Assembly (NCBI GenBank): GCA_963763325.1 | Contig: CAVXOL010000024.1 | Span: forward strand, 62,001 to 126,000 | Direction of reading: 5' to 3' | Length of the DNA: 64,000 bases | From: JBBECJ01 sp963763325 | GTDB lineage: Bacteria > Chloroflexota > Chloroflexia > Thermomicrobiales > CFX8 | Shown here: positions 17,792-26,595 of the stretch, one piece after another | How the letters are laid out: every line of letters begins with the position of its first letter | Position numbering within the stretch: the first letter of the stretch is position 1 | The notes under the pieces: model-generated | Seen by the model: only the letters and a program-made list of their open reading frames with translations | What the model was told of the DNA's origin: nothing | Databases searched by the model: none | Translations under genes and position numbers: made by a program

Positions 17792-19030
17792 ATGACGCAA
17801 ACGGCGGAGGCGGTGGTCATCGGCTCAGGAGCGTTTGGCGCGAGCGTCGCGTTCCATCTGCAACAACGCGGAATGCAGGATGTCGTGCTGATCGAGCAGC
17901 ACGACATCGGCTCGCAAACATCCGCTCGGGCAGCTGGCAATGCCGCCCAGGCGCGGGGACACCATCTGATGGCGACGGTCGCCCGTGACGCCGTTGATCG
18001 CTTCCGCCGCTTCACAGACGAGACAGGTGAGCCACTGGACTATGTCGAATCCGGGAGCCTCGCGCTGAGCTGGACGGCAATCGGCGCGACAATGCTGACA
18101 TCCCTCCGCGACGTCGGCCAGGCAAGTGGGCTTGATCTGAACCTGATCGACGCAGCCCAGGCACGTGATCTCTCGCCGTTTCTCAACCCGGACGGCGCGA
18201 CTGCGATCCTCCACACCCCCGGTGACATCTACCTGGAACCGGCGCAGTTGCCGTTGGCGTACGCTGCTGCCTTTGAAAAGCGGGGAGGTAGGCTACGTCC
18301 CAGAACAGCCGTTACAGGTATTCTTCGCGACGGCGACACCGTAAACGGTGTCAGCACCGAAGGTGGCGACATCCATGCTCCCGTCGTCATCGACGCTGCC
18401 GGTGGTTGGACTCGGCTGGTGGCTGAGCAGGGAGGAGTCCGGATAGCGCTCGTACCAATGCGGCATCAGTTGCTGGTCACCCAGCCAGTCGTTGGCCTGA
18501 ACCAAACACACCCGATCGTCCGCTTCACCGACCTGAACGCCTACTTGCGACCATCATTTGGCGGTGTCCTGCTCGGGGCCTACGAACCGGATCCGCGCGT
18601 CGTCGATCCATCTCAGCAGGGGAGGGGATTCAACGTCTCCCAGCTTGAGCTCGATCGCCCGATGCTTGAGCGCGTCGCAGCTGCCATCGCACCACGCTTT
18701 GGACCACTCGGCGATCTGGACGGACGCCTGCGCGAAGTCCGAGGTGGATTGCCCACAATGACGCCCGATGGCTTCCCGTTACTCGGGCCGGTTCCGGAAG
18801 CCGAAGGTATGTTCGTGCTGTCCGGCTGCTGTGTCGGCGGCTTCTCGATCGCACCGAGCGTTGGCTCGCTATTGGCAGATTGGATCGTCGATGGCCACCC
18901 GCCGATCGATCTCTCTCCGATGGCTCTGGATCGTTTCGGCGACGACTGGGACGACACCTGGCTCGTAGAAGCCTGCAAACGCGAATACTCACTGGTCTAC
19001 GACATTCGTCGGGCAGATGTCGCAGGATAG
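17792..19030 (+). CDS. FAD-dependent oxidoreductase, DAO family
   Basis: Flavoprotein of 412 aa in the D-amino-acid oxidase / sarcosine and glycine oxidase family; it would oxidise a primary or secondary amine substrate. The dinucleotide-binding motif is VVIGSGAFGASVAFHL near the N-terminus, followed by a conserved acidic end of strand 2 (VVLIEQHDIGSQTS). The FAD-binding C-terminal pattern is GLPTMTPDGFPLLGPVPEAEGMFV cut here at GFPLLGP, then SGCCVGGFSIAPSVGSLLADWI. The ATG at 17792 follows GAAAGGGAAGTGG. It is divergently arranged with the ThDP enzyme, which suggests joint amino-acid or 2-oxo-acid catabolism; the substrate is not evident. Confidence 0.85.
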   Translation: MTQTAEAVVIGSGAFGASVAFHLQQRGMQDVVLIEQHDIGSQTSARAAGNAAQARGHHLMATVARDAVDRFRRFTDETGEPLDYVESGSLALSWTAIGATMLTSLRDVGQASGLDLNLIDAAQARDLSPFLNPDGATAILHTPGDIYLEPAQLPLAYAAAFEKRGGRLRPRTAVTGILRDGDTVNGVSTEGGDIHAPVVIDAAGGWTRLVAEQGGVRIALVPMRHQLLVTQPVVGLNQTHPIVRFTDLNAYLRPSFGGVLLGAYEPDPRVVDPSQQGRGFNVSQLELDRPMLERVAAAIAPRFGPLGDLDGRLREVRGGLPTMTPDGFPLLGPVPEAEGMFVLSGCCVGGFSIAPSVGSLLADWIVDGHPPIDLSPMALDRFGDDWDDTWLVEACKREYSLVYDIRRADVAG

Positions 19031-19186
19031 GCGACGTAAAGTTGTTCGTTGCTGCGAGGCTCGGTTCGTTGCTCATCACGTCGACCTGTTCGCGTCCAGG
19101 AGCGTCCGTGAGTCGCCGCGGGAGACTGCCAGAGGGTTCATCGACTCATTGCGCGCGAATCGCGTGAATCGCGCACGGGAGTCATC

Positions 19187-20210
19187 ATGTGCATGCCACC
19201 GCGACTGGTTCTATCCCGCGAGCAGATCCTCGCCTTCCGGCGGACCGTGGGTGCGCTGGATGCACGGCTCGTCTCCGGTGCGGCGTCTCTTAGGCGCGCG
19301 GCATGGGCAGGACTGCAGGACAGCATGCCCCGCGCGGCGCTCCTGTCACTCAACGCTCGTGTCGACGGAGTCCAGCCCAGCACCTGGAACGACAAGTCCC
19401 TGATCCAGGTCTGGGGTCCCCGGTACAGCGCCTATGTCATAGCGGCAGAGGACCGCGCGGTCTTCACCCTCGGCCGGCTTCCAGACGACGCTGCGGGCCG
19501 CCAGCGTGCCCAGGAGATCCGCCGATCAACTGGAGGCATTCCTCGACGGCCGGCGAATGTCTTACGCCGATGCCGGACACGCCCTCGGCCTGAATCCCAA
19601 TGCGCTCCGCTATGCTGCCCCGACCGGGCGCGTGCTCATTCGTTGGGAAGGCGCACGTCGCCCGACAGTTTGGACGGAGCCGGCACCCGACATGGATCCC
19701 GGCGAAGCGCGCCTGGAACTCGCGCGCCGCTATCTCCACATCTTCGGTCCAACGACCGCCGCGTCGTTCGCGCAATGGTCTGGCATTCCGCCACGCGCTT
19801 GCCGTGCGGCATTCACTGCGCTCGGGCCAGAACTTCTGCCGGTGTCCACGCCACTCGGCGATGGCTGGATTCTGGCCGCCGACGAGCCGGTCCTGCATTC
19901 GCCGTCCGCACCAGCACCGGCGCGGCTCCTGCCGAGCGGCGACGCGTACTGGCTCCTCAATGGCCTGGATCGTGAGCTGCTGGTCCCGGACGCCGTCCGA
20001 CGCTCGCAACTCTGGACGCCACGGGTCTGGCCGGGAGCACTGCTGGTCGATAGCGAGATCGTCGGGATCTGGCGCCGCGACGCCGCGATCGTCACGGTCG
20101 AGACTTGGCAACCGCTGTCACCCAACCAGCGCGACGCCGTCGAGACCGAAGCGGTGGCTCTTCCGCTACCCGACATACAAGGCCATGTCAGGTTGCACTG
20201 GGTCGGCTGA
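19187..20210 (+). CDS. winged-helix protein of the AlkZ/YcaQ-like family (frameshift near 19515)
   Basis: About 340 aa when joined across one shift near 19515 (GRQRAQEI, then ADQLEAFLDGRR). The family (HTH_42, PF06224) includes DNA glycosylases such as AlkZ that excise bulky or crosslinked bases, but many members are uncharacterised. Seen features are the ILAFRRTVGALDARL start, SLIQVWGPRYSAYVI, the RYLHIFGPTTAASFAQWSGI winged-helix stretch and a C-terminal WQPLSPNQRDAVE. The active-site Gln-x-Gln motif of true AlkZ is not obvious, so I do not assign glycosylase activity. ATG at 19187 has GGAG five bases upstream. Confidence 0.72.
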
Positions 20211-20615
20211 TTGGCTGGCTCCGGCTGTCCGATATTGTAGGGAGCCAGGACGATTCGAATGCTGCTCGCCGCAATTTGCGGTTAACTGCACTTGTACGCA
20301 ATACAATTCTCGGTCAGACTCGTTGCTTCGTGCTGGAGAGGCTGCCAACGGTGGCGACGGACAGCCAGACAGCTAGGGCTAAGGAATACTCGAAGCAAGG
20401 CAGAGAACAGAAATGATGGCAATCGCAGCGCCCGCGACGTTTGGGGTGTTCGGCATCGGGTAAGCAGTTCGAGGGCCAGTTCATCGCAGACTGCTTCATT
20501 ACCAGCGGCAGTACCGAATTGACGATCAAGTTCGTCAGTAATGTTAATGCTGCAGAAGCCAAAGATCTACCTCGTGAGCTGATCGGACGTCACGGCGAAT
20601 GCGACGCCGAATGCT
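20211..20615. other. 405-bp intergenic stretch without a supported gene
   Basis: Convergent 3' ends of the AlkZ-like gene and fmt flank this stretch. Short frames exist but none has a ribosome site, length or motif that supports it. An AATACAAT at 20297-20304 resembles a -10 box but has no gene downstream. No strong hairpin seen. Confidence 0.5.
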
Positions 20616-21563
20616 CTACCCAGCGAGCGACGCGCCGAGCACGGTCGTCGCTCGCCGCGTTCCGCGCCACCAGTCCGCCGCCGGCATTGCCTTCTTCCCG
20701 GCTGGCTGCACGAGGTCGAGTCGCAACCACCCATCTGGCGTCGCGACGACCACCTCGCCATCCCGTGTCGTCACAGTGCCGGGTGGTTGGCTGGTCAGAG
20801 AGCGGCCGCTCGCAAGCGTTGAGACAACGATGCGAAGTCTGGTTTCACCATCCGTCGTCCATGCGATTGGCCACGGATTCGCGGCGCGGACAAGTCGTTC
20901 GATCGTCGCAGCCGGTTGCGACCAGTCAATCCGTGCGTCGGCCGTCGACCACTCGCGCGTGATCGTCGCCAGCGAATCGTCCTGTGGAATCGGCGAAAGT
21001 TCGCCGGCGACGTAGCGTAGCGCGGTAGGTGGAAGCATCTGTGCAGCCAGTCCAGCCAGCCGTTCACTCAGCGATCCGGTCGTGTCGTCAGGCAGGATGC
21101 CTGCTTCAACCTGCGTGACGATCGGACCAGCGTCCAGCTTTCGGACCAGCTTCATGATGCTGACGCCAGTCGTCTCATCGCCGTTCAGGATCGCAGCCGG
21201 GATCGGCGAGGCACCACGGTAGCGAGGCAGGAGCGACGGATGGACGTTCAGGCAGCCGTGCGGCGTCAGCTCAAGGACGTTACGGCGCAACAACTCGCCG
21301 TAGGCGACGACGATCAACAAATCCGGTGCGGCGTCGCGTAGCGGTTCGACCGCGGCATCATCACGCAGCGTCTCCGGTTGGTAAATTGGGAGTCCCAGAT
21401 CCAGCGCGGCCGACTTGACGGGCGGCGGGCTGAGCGTCCGGCCCCGGCCGGCAGGTCGGTCTGGCTGCGTAACGACCAGCGCGACCTCGATGTTGTCGTG
21501 TTCAGCAAGTTGGGCGAGCGATGGCACGGCAAAGGCCGGGCTGCCGAGGAAAACGACTCTCAA
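20616..21563 (-). CDS. fmt: methionyl-tRNA formyltransferase
   Basis: Formylates Met-tRNAi using 10-formyl-tetrahydrofolate for translation initiation. The 315-aa length is standard. The N-terminal FLGSPAFAVPSL, the VVTQPDRPAGRGRTL loop, and the catalytic region HPSLLPRYRGASPI with Asn in NVHPS (the catalytic Asn-His pair) and an Asp near KLDAGPI are all present, with the OB-like C-domain (RAANPWPIAW). The start codon is TTG at 21561-21563, overlapping the TGA of the upstream GTPase gene, so it is translationally coupled to it. Confidence 0.95.
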   Translation of the reverse strand: MRVVFLGSPAFAVPSLAQLAEHDNIEVALVVTQPDRPAGRGRTLSPPPVKSAALDLGLPIYQPETLRDDAAVEPLRDAAPDLLIVVAYGELLRRNVLELTPHGCLNVHPSLLPRYRGASPIPAAILNGDETTGVSIMKLVRKLDAGPIVTQVEAGILPDDTTGSLSERLAGLAAQMLPPTALRYVAGELSPIPQDDSLATITREWSTADARIDWSQPAATIERLVRAANPWPIAWTTDGETRLRIVVSTLASGRSLTSQPPGTVTTRDGEVVVATPDGWLRLDLVQPAGKKAMPAADWWRGTRRATTVLGASLAG

Positions 21564-22069
21564 TCGGCCGATGCGCCTTCAGATGCGTGGTTGAGCGCCA
21601 TCCGTGCCAGCAGCTCGAATCCGCGCGACACGTTCTCGCCGGTCTTGGCCGAGACGAATCCGTGTTGAGCATTGGCGAACGTCGCGAACGAGCGGCCCCA
21701 TTCGGCCGGAAATGACAGGCCAAGGTCGGTCTTGTTGCCGACGATGACGATCGGCGCCGTCGGACAATAGCGCTTGCAGCGCGCAAACCATTCGGCCAGC
21801 GCCTGGAGCGAGACATCGGAGGTGACGTCATACACGAGCATCGCGGCCTGGGCGCCGAGGTAGAAGTTCGGCCGGTTTCCGGCCTGCCCCTCGATATCCC
21901 AGACGGCCAGCTTGACGGCCTCGCCATCGAGCGAGAATTCCTGGGTCGTGATATCGATCCCGAGCGTGATGTTTCGCGCCTCGCTGAATTTCGCCTTGGC
22001 GTACTGGCGAATAAGGGATGTCTTGCCAACATTACCTTCGCCGCCAACGATGACTTTCAGCGTACGCAT
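21560..22069 (-). CDS. Ras/Rab-like small GTPase
   Basis: A 169-aa single-domain GTPase with all five G motifs: G1 GGEGNVGKTS, G2 threonine in ITLGID, G3 WDIEGQAG (equivalent of Ras DTAGQ, keeping the catalytic Gln), G4 NKTD and G5 SAK. No C-terminal lipidation cysteine is present. Bacterial members of this group often act with Roadblock/LC7 proteins in polarity or gliding; none lies next to it here. It has a strong AAGGGAG site before the ATG, its own promoter, and fmt starts inside its stop codon. The pairing with a housekeeping translation gene is unexplained. Confidence 0.9.
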   Translation of the reverse strand: MRTLKVIVGGEGNVGKTSLIRQYAKAKFSEARNITLGIDITTQEFSLDGEAVKLAVWDIEGQAGNRPNFYLGAQAAMLVYDVTSDVSLQALAEWFARCKRYCPTAPIVIVGNKTDLGLSFPAEWGRSFATFANAQHGFVSAKTGENVSRGFELLARMALNHASEGASAD

Positions 22070-22132
22070 GCGGAGTTCTCCCTTACGAGCAGTCCGACGG
22101 CGCAGTCCGCCGCCCGGAACTCGGTCTGTTGG

Positions 22133-22161
22133 AGTATAGAGAGCCAGCGGGTGCCGGTCAA
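22133..22161 (-). promoter_or_regulatory. sigma-70-type promoter of the GTPase-fmt operon
   Basis: Minus-strand TTGACC (22156-22161), 17-base spacer, TATACT (22133-22138). It lies about 65 bases upstream of the GTPase ATG and within the leader of the divergent YYY gene, which argues against a TTG start at 22129 for that gene. Confidence 0.75.
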
Positions 22162-22200
22162 TTGTGGCGGCATCTCCTGCGACAGGTAAGATTCGGCGTC

Positions 22201-25200
22201 ATGAGGGATCGACTCCGCCGTTCGAATCCATATCACCTTGGACTGCTTCTGATCGTCGCGGTCGGCCTCTTCCTGCGTGCGTACGGCCTGAATTGGGACG
22301 ATGGCCTCTATCTGCACCCCGACGAACGCTTCATCGCAATCGTTTCGTCCGATCGAATCGATATGCCACCATCAGACGACATCGGGAGCATCTTCGACCC
22401 CGAAACGAGTCCACTCAATCCTCGTCGCATCGACCCTGCCACTGGCCAGCCGCTGTCGTTCGCATATGGGACGCTCCCGGTCTACGTCCAGAGCGTGACC
22501 GCCTGGGTCATCAATCTGATTGCCGAGACTGATTACCAGTCATACCCGCACATCTATAAGGTGGGCAGAGTCCTCAACGTCCTGCTCGACACATTGACCG
22601 TCTGGCTCGTCTTTCTCCTCGCGCAACGGATCTTTCGCCCATCTGCCGGACTCGTTGCCGCCGCGCTGTATGCCCTTGCCGTCCTTCCGATCCAACTCAG
22701 CCACTTCTTCACCGTCGATATCTGGCTGACCTTTTTCGTCACCGCCTCGCTCTACCTCGCGATCCGCTACCTCGACCGGCCAACCTTTGGCCGTGCGCTC
22801 CTGCTGGCTGTTCCCGTCGGCTGCGCGTTCGCGACGAAAGCCAGCGTGCCGTCACTGATCGTCCCACTTCTGTTGATGGCCGGCTGGACGCTCTGGAAAT
22901 CGACCGACCGGTTGATGGTCATGTCGTCGCTACTCTCTGCCGGTGCGCTGTCACTCATCGTCTTCACACTGTTTGAGCCATACGCGATCGTCAATAGCGG
23001 TCCATTCATCGAAGATATTCGCATCCAGGCCCGGATCGTTCGCGGCGAATTCGATGTTCCATTCACGCGCCAGTTTGTCGGCCTGACACCGGGTCTCTAC
23101 GAACTCCGCAACCTCTTCCTGTTCACCGTCGGTCCGGCGTTTCTCGTTGCGGGCATGGTCGGCGTCGTTCACGCCGCGCAGCGCGGCTGGCAGCGGCGTG
23201 ACCCGGCGATAGTAATCGTGCTGAGCTGGATCGTCGCCTACATCCCGACACTCCTGATTACCGAAGCGCGGTTTTTGCGCTATGCGCTGCCATTGGTGCC
23301 GGTTCTTGCCGTCGTGGCTGGTGGGCTGTTGACGACGCGAGTTCGGGTTGAGCGCCGTGTCCTGATGCGCGTTGCGACGACGAGCATTCTGGTTGTGACA
23401 GCCGTCTGGGCGATCGGATTTATCACAATCTACAGTCGCGAGCATTCCCGAATCGATGCCTCGAAGTGGATGGCGAGCAACATCCCACCAGGCAGCGCCG
23501 TCGCATCAGAGACGTGGGACGATGTCCTGCCACTCCCCTACTCCGGCGCGACCTTTATGGGGTATCAACACGTCGAGTTCCAGATCTACGACGATGCGCC
23601 GCCGGAGGAGAAAGCGCAATACATCGCCGAAACGTTGATGGCAGCCGATTATGTCGTGCTATCTAGCGACCGGGTGATCGAATCGGTCGACAACCTTCCG
23701 TGGCGCTATGGCGTCCAGAACGAGTACTACCGCCGCCTCCTGGCTGGCCAGCTCGGTTTCCAGCTCGTCTATCAGGCAGAGGTGCGTCCCGAGTTGTTCG
23801 ACATTGAGTACGACGACTCGTCGGCGGACGAGAGTCTGACCGTCTACGACCATCCCCGGGTCAGAATCTTTCAAAAGGTCGAAAATCTCGACGCTGCCCA
23901 GATCCGTGAGCGGCTGCTCTGGGGCATCAACCAGCCGTGGGAATCACAACGGTATCCCGCTGAAAAACAGCTGATGCTCGGCGAACCTGTCTCTGAAATC
24001 GAGACAACCGCCGACGCAAGCTGGAACGGGCTGGCCGTCGACCACGCACTGATCGCGATCGTAGTCTGGTTGCTGGCTGTCGAGCTGATCGGCCTGGCCG
24101 TTCTACCCCTCGCAGCAACCGTCCTCGGTCGCACGCCGGACCGTGGGGCGTTCTCGGCCCGGTTGCTTGGGCTCGTCCTGCTGGGCTGGATCGGCTGGAT
24201 CACCGCAACGCTTGGGTTCTGGCAATCACGATCGGCAAATATCACCCTCACGCTGGCAGCAATTGCGGGTCTCTGTTGGGGATTCGCTCATTGGCGAGCG
24301 AGAGAGGGAACGCCACTCAAGCTGCCGACCCGCCGTGCATACGCCGCATCGCTGACCGTTTGGCTGGGTTTGTTCGGATTCTTCTTGCTGTTACGCGCCA
24401 TCTACCCCGACTTCTGGCAGACCTGGTTCGGCGGCGAGAAGCCGTTTGAGCTTGCCTACCTGCGGGCGGTCGCCGCATCGACCGAGTTCCCGCCGTTTGA
24501 CCCATGGTATGCCGATGGCATCATCAACTACTACTACTACGGCTGGCATCTGCTCGCGACTGTCATCAAGCTCAGCGGCGTCGGCGTCTCGCACGGATTC
24601 CAGCTCGGCTCGGCCACATTTGCCGCGCTGCTTGGCCTGCAGGTTGCTTCGCTCGGTGCGGTGGTCTTCCGGCGTGGTCGCGTGCGCGTGCCAATTCGCG
24701 CGGTCGCCGCTGGGGGAGCCGTTGCCGTCGTCGCTGTAAGTTTTGTCGGCAATCTGGATGCGCTCCGCCAGGTCATCGAGCAACGGGGTGTTCGCTCCGA
24801 CTCGTTCGACTTCTGGCGATCGCGTAGCGTCATCGACTACACAATCAACGAGTTTCCGTACTTCTCGACGATCTGGGCCGATGTTCATCCGCACGTCATC
24901 AACTTCCCCATTATCGCGTTGTTGCTGACGCTCCTCGCGCAAATCGTCCTTGACGGACCACCGACCACCTTTCGCGGTCTGGTCCCATTCGCAGCCGTAA
25001 CGTCGCTCGTTCTCGGCACGATCGCCGTCACCAACTCCTGGGACGCGCCACTGATGGTCCTGATGACGGTCGCTGCGTTCGTCTATGTCGGCCTGCTCCG
25101 GTCCTGGCAGGCTGGCATCGTATCTGGCGTGCTCGGCGTTATGACCGTAGCGATTGCCTTCCTGATCTTTGCGCCGTTTTACATCGGCTTCTACAGCGTC

Positions 25201-26595
25201 GTCGAGGGATTGAGTCGCGCATCTGCCGGATCCGATCTCGGCCAGTTCCTGACCCACTGGGGCATCTTCTTCGGCATCGTCGCGATCGTCGCGGCTCGTG
25301 GTCTGGTCCGTCGCCTCCCGTCCGACCTCGTACTGCGCGACGCGCTGTTGCTTTCGGTCGTAACGCTGGTCGGCGGAACCTTTGCCGAAGTGCTCTCGCT
25401 GGCGCGCGGCGACGGTCTCCCTGGCACCCAGGCCGTCGTCGCAATCCTGTTGGCAGCGACGATCGTCGGCCTGGCTGCCGGAGCGACTCGGCTGATGCTG
25501 CAACCGGCCATCTTCGTTGGACTCGCGACCGCGCTGGCGTTTCTGTCTGGAGTTGTCTCGCTCTACCGCCCTTCAGCCGCAGTCGCACTGGCCATTACGG
25601 CCGCCGCGACGTTCTTCATGATCGTGAATCGTCGCGTCCCATCGCGCTTCTTCCCGTGGGCACTGGTCGCGATTGGCTCCGCAATCGCCGCATCGACCGA
25701 GTTCGTCTACGTTGCGGACGACCTTCGAAACAGCGACTGGGAGCGGATGAACACCGTTTTCAAGTTCTACCTGCAATCGTGGACGTTGCTGGCAGTTGGC
25801 ACTGCAGTTCTCGTCGCCAGGCTTTGGCGTGAAGCCCGATTCGGTGCTGACGGTGAAACCCCGCAGCCGCTTGGGATCGTCGCCGAACCGGCAACACGCC
25901 GGACCCCGGCAGTGACCGTCCGGGACACCTCGCTCCGATCGACGCGGGTCGCCGCCGTCGTCGCTACCACGCTGCTCGCATTCGGAATGATCTACCCGGT
26001 TCTCGCGACACCTGTTCGCCTCGATTGGGACATGGAGTCGTCACCGGCTGGTTTGTCGCTCGACGGCTATGCCTGGATGGATGGCGGACAGATCCTGAAC
26101 GGCACAAACGAGCCGATTGAGTTTTCCGGAGATCTCGCTGCCATAGATTGGCTGAACGAGCACGCTGATGGGACGCCGGTGATCCTCGAAGCATCGATCG
26201 GGCCATATCGCGGGAACGGTTCGCGCATCTCCAGCGCGACCGGCCTGCCGACGGTCCTCGGCTGGGACCGTCACCAGCGCCAGCAGCGCTATGAGCCAGG
26301 CATCTCCCAACGGATGGCGGATGTCCGCGCCATCTATAACGAAACCGATCTAACGACCAAGCTTGAGGAGCTTCGTCGCTATCGTGTCCGCTACGTGATT
26401 GTCGGTGACGTCGAACGCTACTGGAACCTGCCCGAGAACCCCACCTACTACGCTTCAGCCGAGGGCCTGGCTGCGTTTGATGCCCTGCTCGGCAACGGGC
26501 TGGAGCTGGCTTTCGAGTCGGGCAACACCCGCGTCTACGAGGTGCTGGACTTTCCGCGCGTCGCGCCTGCGCCTGGTGCGGTTGCCAGCCAGTGA
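22201..26595 (+). CDS. giant membrane protein: GT-C/GT39-like domain fused to DUF2298 (YYY)
   Basis: A polytopic protein of about 1464 aa with more than 20 predicted transmembrane helices. The first ~560 residues resemble a GT-C (PMT/ArnT-like) glycosyltransferase: GLNWDDGLYLHPDERF carries an acidic pair in the first external loop, and helices and a soluble domain follow. The second part is a Chlor_Arch_YYY (DUF2298) domain with INYYYYGWHLLATVIKL, YFSTIWADVHPHVINFP, TNSWDAPL and ERMNTVFKFYLQSW, followed by a soluble tail. GT-C folds use lipid-linked sugars outside the membrane; the YYY half is uncharacterised. ATG 22201 is preferred over the in-frame TTG 22129, which lies in a promoter. It overlaps the next gene by GTGA. 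Confidence 0.85.
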   Translation: MRDRLRRSNPYHLGLLLIVAVGLFLRAYGLNWDDGLYLHPDERFIAIVSSDRIDMPPSDDIGSIFDPETSPLNPRRIDPATGQPLSFAYGTLPVYVQSVTAWVINLIAETDYQSYPHIYKVGRVLNVLLDTLTVWLVFLLAQRIFRPSAGLVAAALYALAVLPIQLSHFFTVDIWLTFFVTASLYLAIRYLDRPTFGRALLLAVPVGCAFATKASVPSLIVPLLLMAGWTLWKSTDRLMVMSSLLSAGALSLIVFTLFEPYAIVNSGPFIEDIRIQARIVRGEFDVPFTRQFVGLTPGLYELRNLFLFTVGPAFLVAGMVGVVHAAQRGWQRRDPAIVIVLSWIVAYIPTLLITEARFLRYALPLVPVLAVVAGGLLTTRVRVERRVLMRVATTSILVVTAVWAIGFITIYSREHSRIDASKWMASNIPPGSAVASETWDDVLPLPYSGATFMGYQHVEFQIYDDAPPEEKAQYIAETLMAADYVVLSSDRVIESVDNLPWRYGVQNEYYRRLLAGQLGFQLVYQAEVRPELFDIEYDDSSADESLTVYDHPRVRIFQKVENLDAAQIRERLLWGINQPWESQRYPAEKQLMLGEPVSEIETTADASWNGLAVDHALIAIVVWLLAVELIGLAVLPLAATVLGRTPDRGAFSARLLGLVLLGWIGWITATLGFWQSRSANITLTLAAIAGLCWGFAHWRAREGTPLKLPTRRAYAASLTVWLGLFGFFLLLRAIYPDFWQTWFGGEKPFELAYLRAVAASTEFPPFDPWYADGIINYYYYGWHLLATVIKLSGVGVSHGFQLGSATFAALLGLQVASLGAVVFRRGRVRVPIRAVAAGGAVAVVAVSFVGNLDALRQVIEQRGVRSDSFDFWRSRSVIDYTINEFPYFSTIWADVHPHVINFPIIALLLTLLAQIVLDGPPTTFRGLVPFAAVTSLVLGTIAVTNSWDAPLMVLMTVAAFVYVGLLRSWQAGIVSGVLGVMTVAIAFLIFAPFYIGFYSVVEGLSRASAGSDLGQFLTHWGIFFGIVAIVAARGLVRRLPSDLVLRDALLLSVVTLVGGTFAEVLSLARGDGLPGTQAVVAILLAATIVGLAAGATRLMLQPAIFVGLATALAFLSGVVSLYRPSAAVALAITAAATFFMIVNRRVPSRFFPWALVAIGSAIAASTEFVYVADDLRNSDWERMNTVFKFYLQSWTLLAVGTAVLVARLWREARFGADGETPQPLGIVAEPATRRTPAVTVRDTSLRSTRVAAVVATTLLAFGMIYPVLATPVRLDWDMESSPAGLSLDGYAWMDGGQILNGTNEPIEFSGDLAAIDWLNEHADGTPVILEASIGPYRGNGSRISSATGLPTVLGWDRHQRQQRYEPGISQRMADVRAIYNETDLTTKLEELRRYRVRYVIVGDVERYWNLPENPTYYASAEGLAAFDALLGNGLELAFESGNTRVYEVLDFPRVAPAPGAVASQ

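Noticed and set aside
22129..22200. TTG start at 22129 for the giant membrane protein
   Set aside because: It lies on the -10 box of the divergent GTPase promoter, adds residues without homology, and the ATG at 22201 matches the start of the hydrophobic domain.
24391..25503. Minus-strand open frame of 370 codons
   Set aside because: Highly charged, antisense to the YYY gene, an artefact of codon bias.
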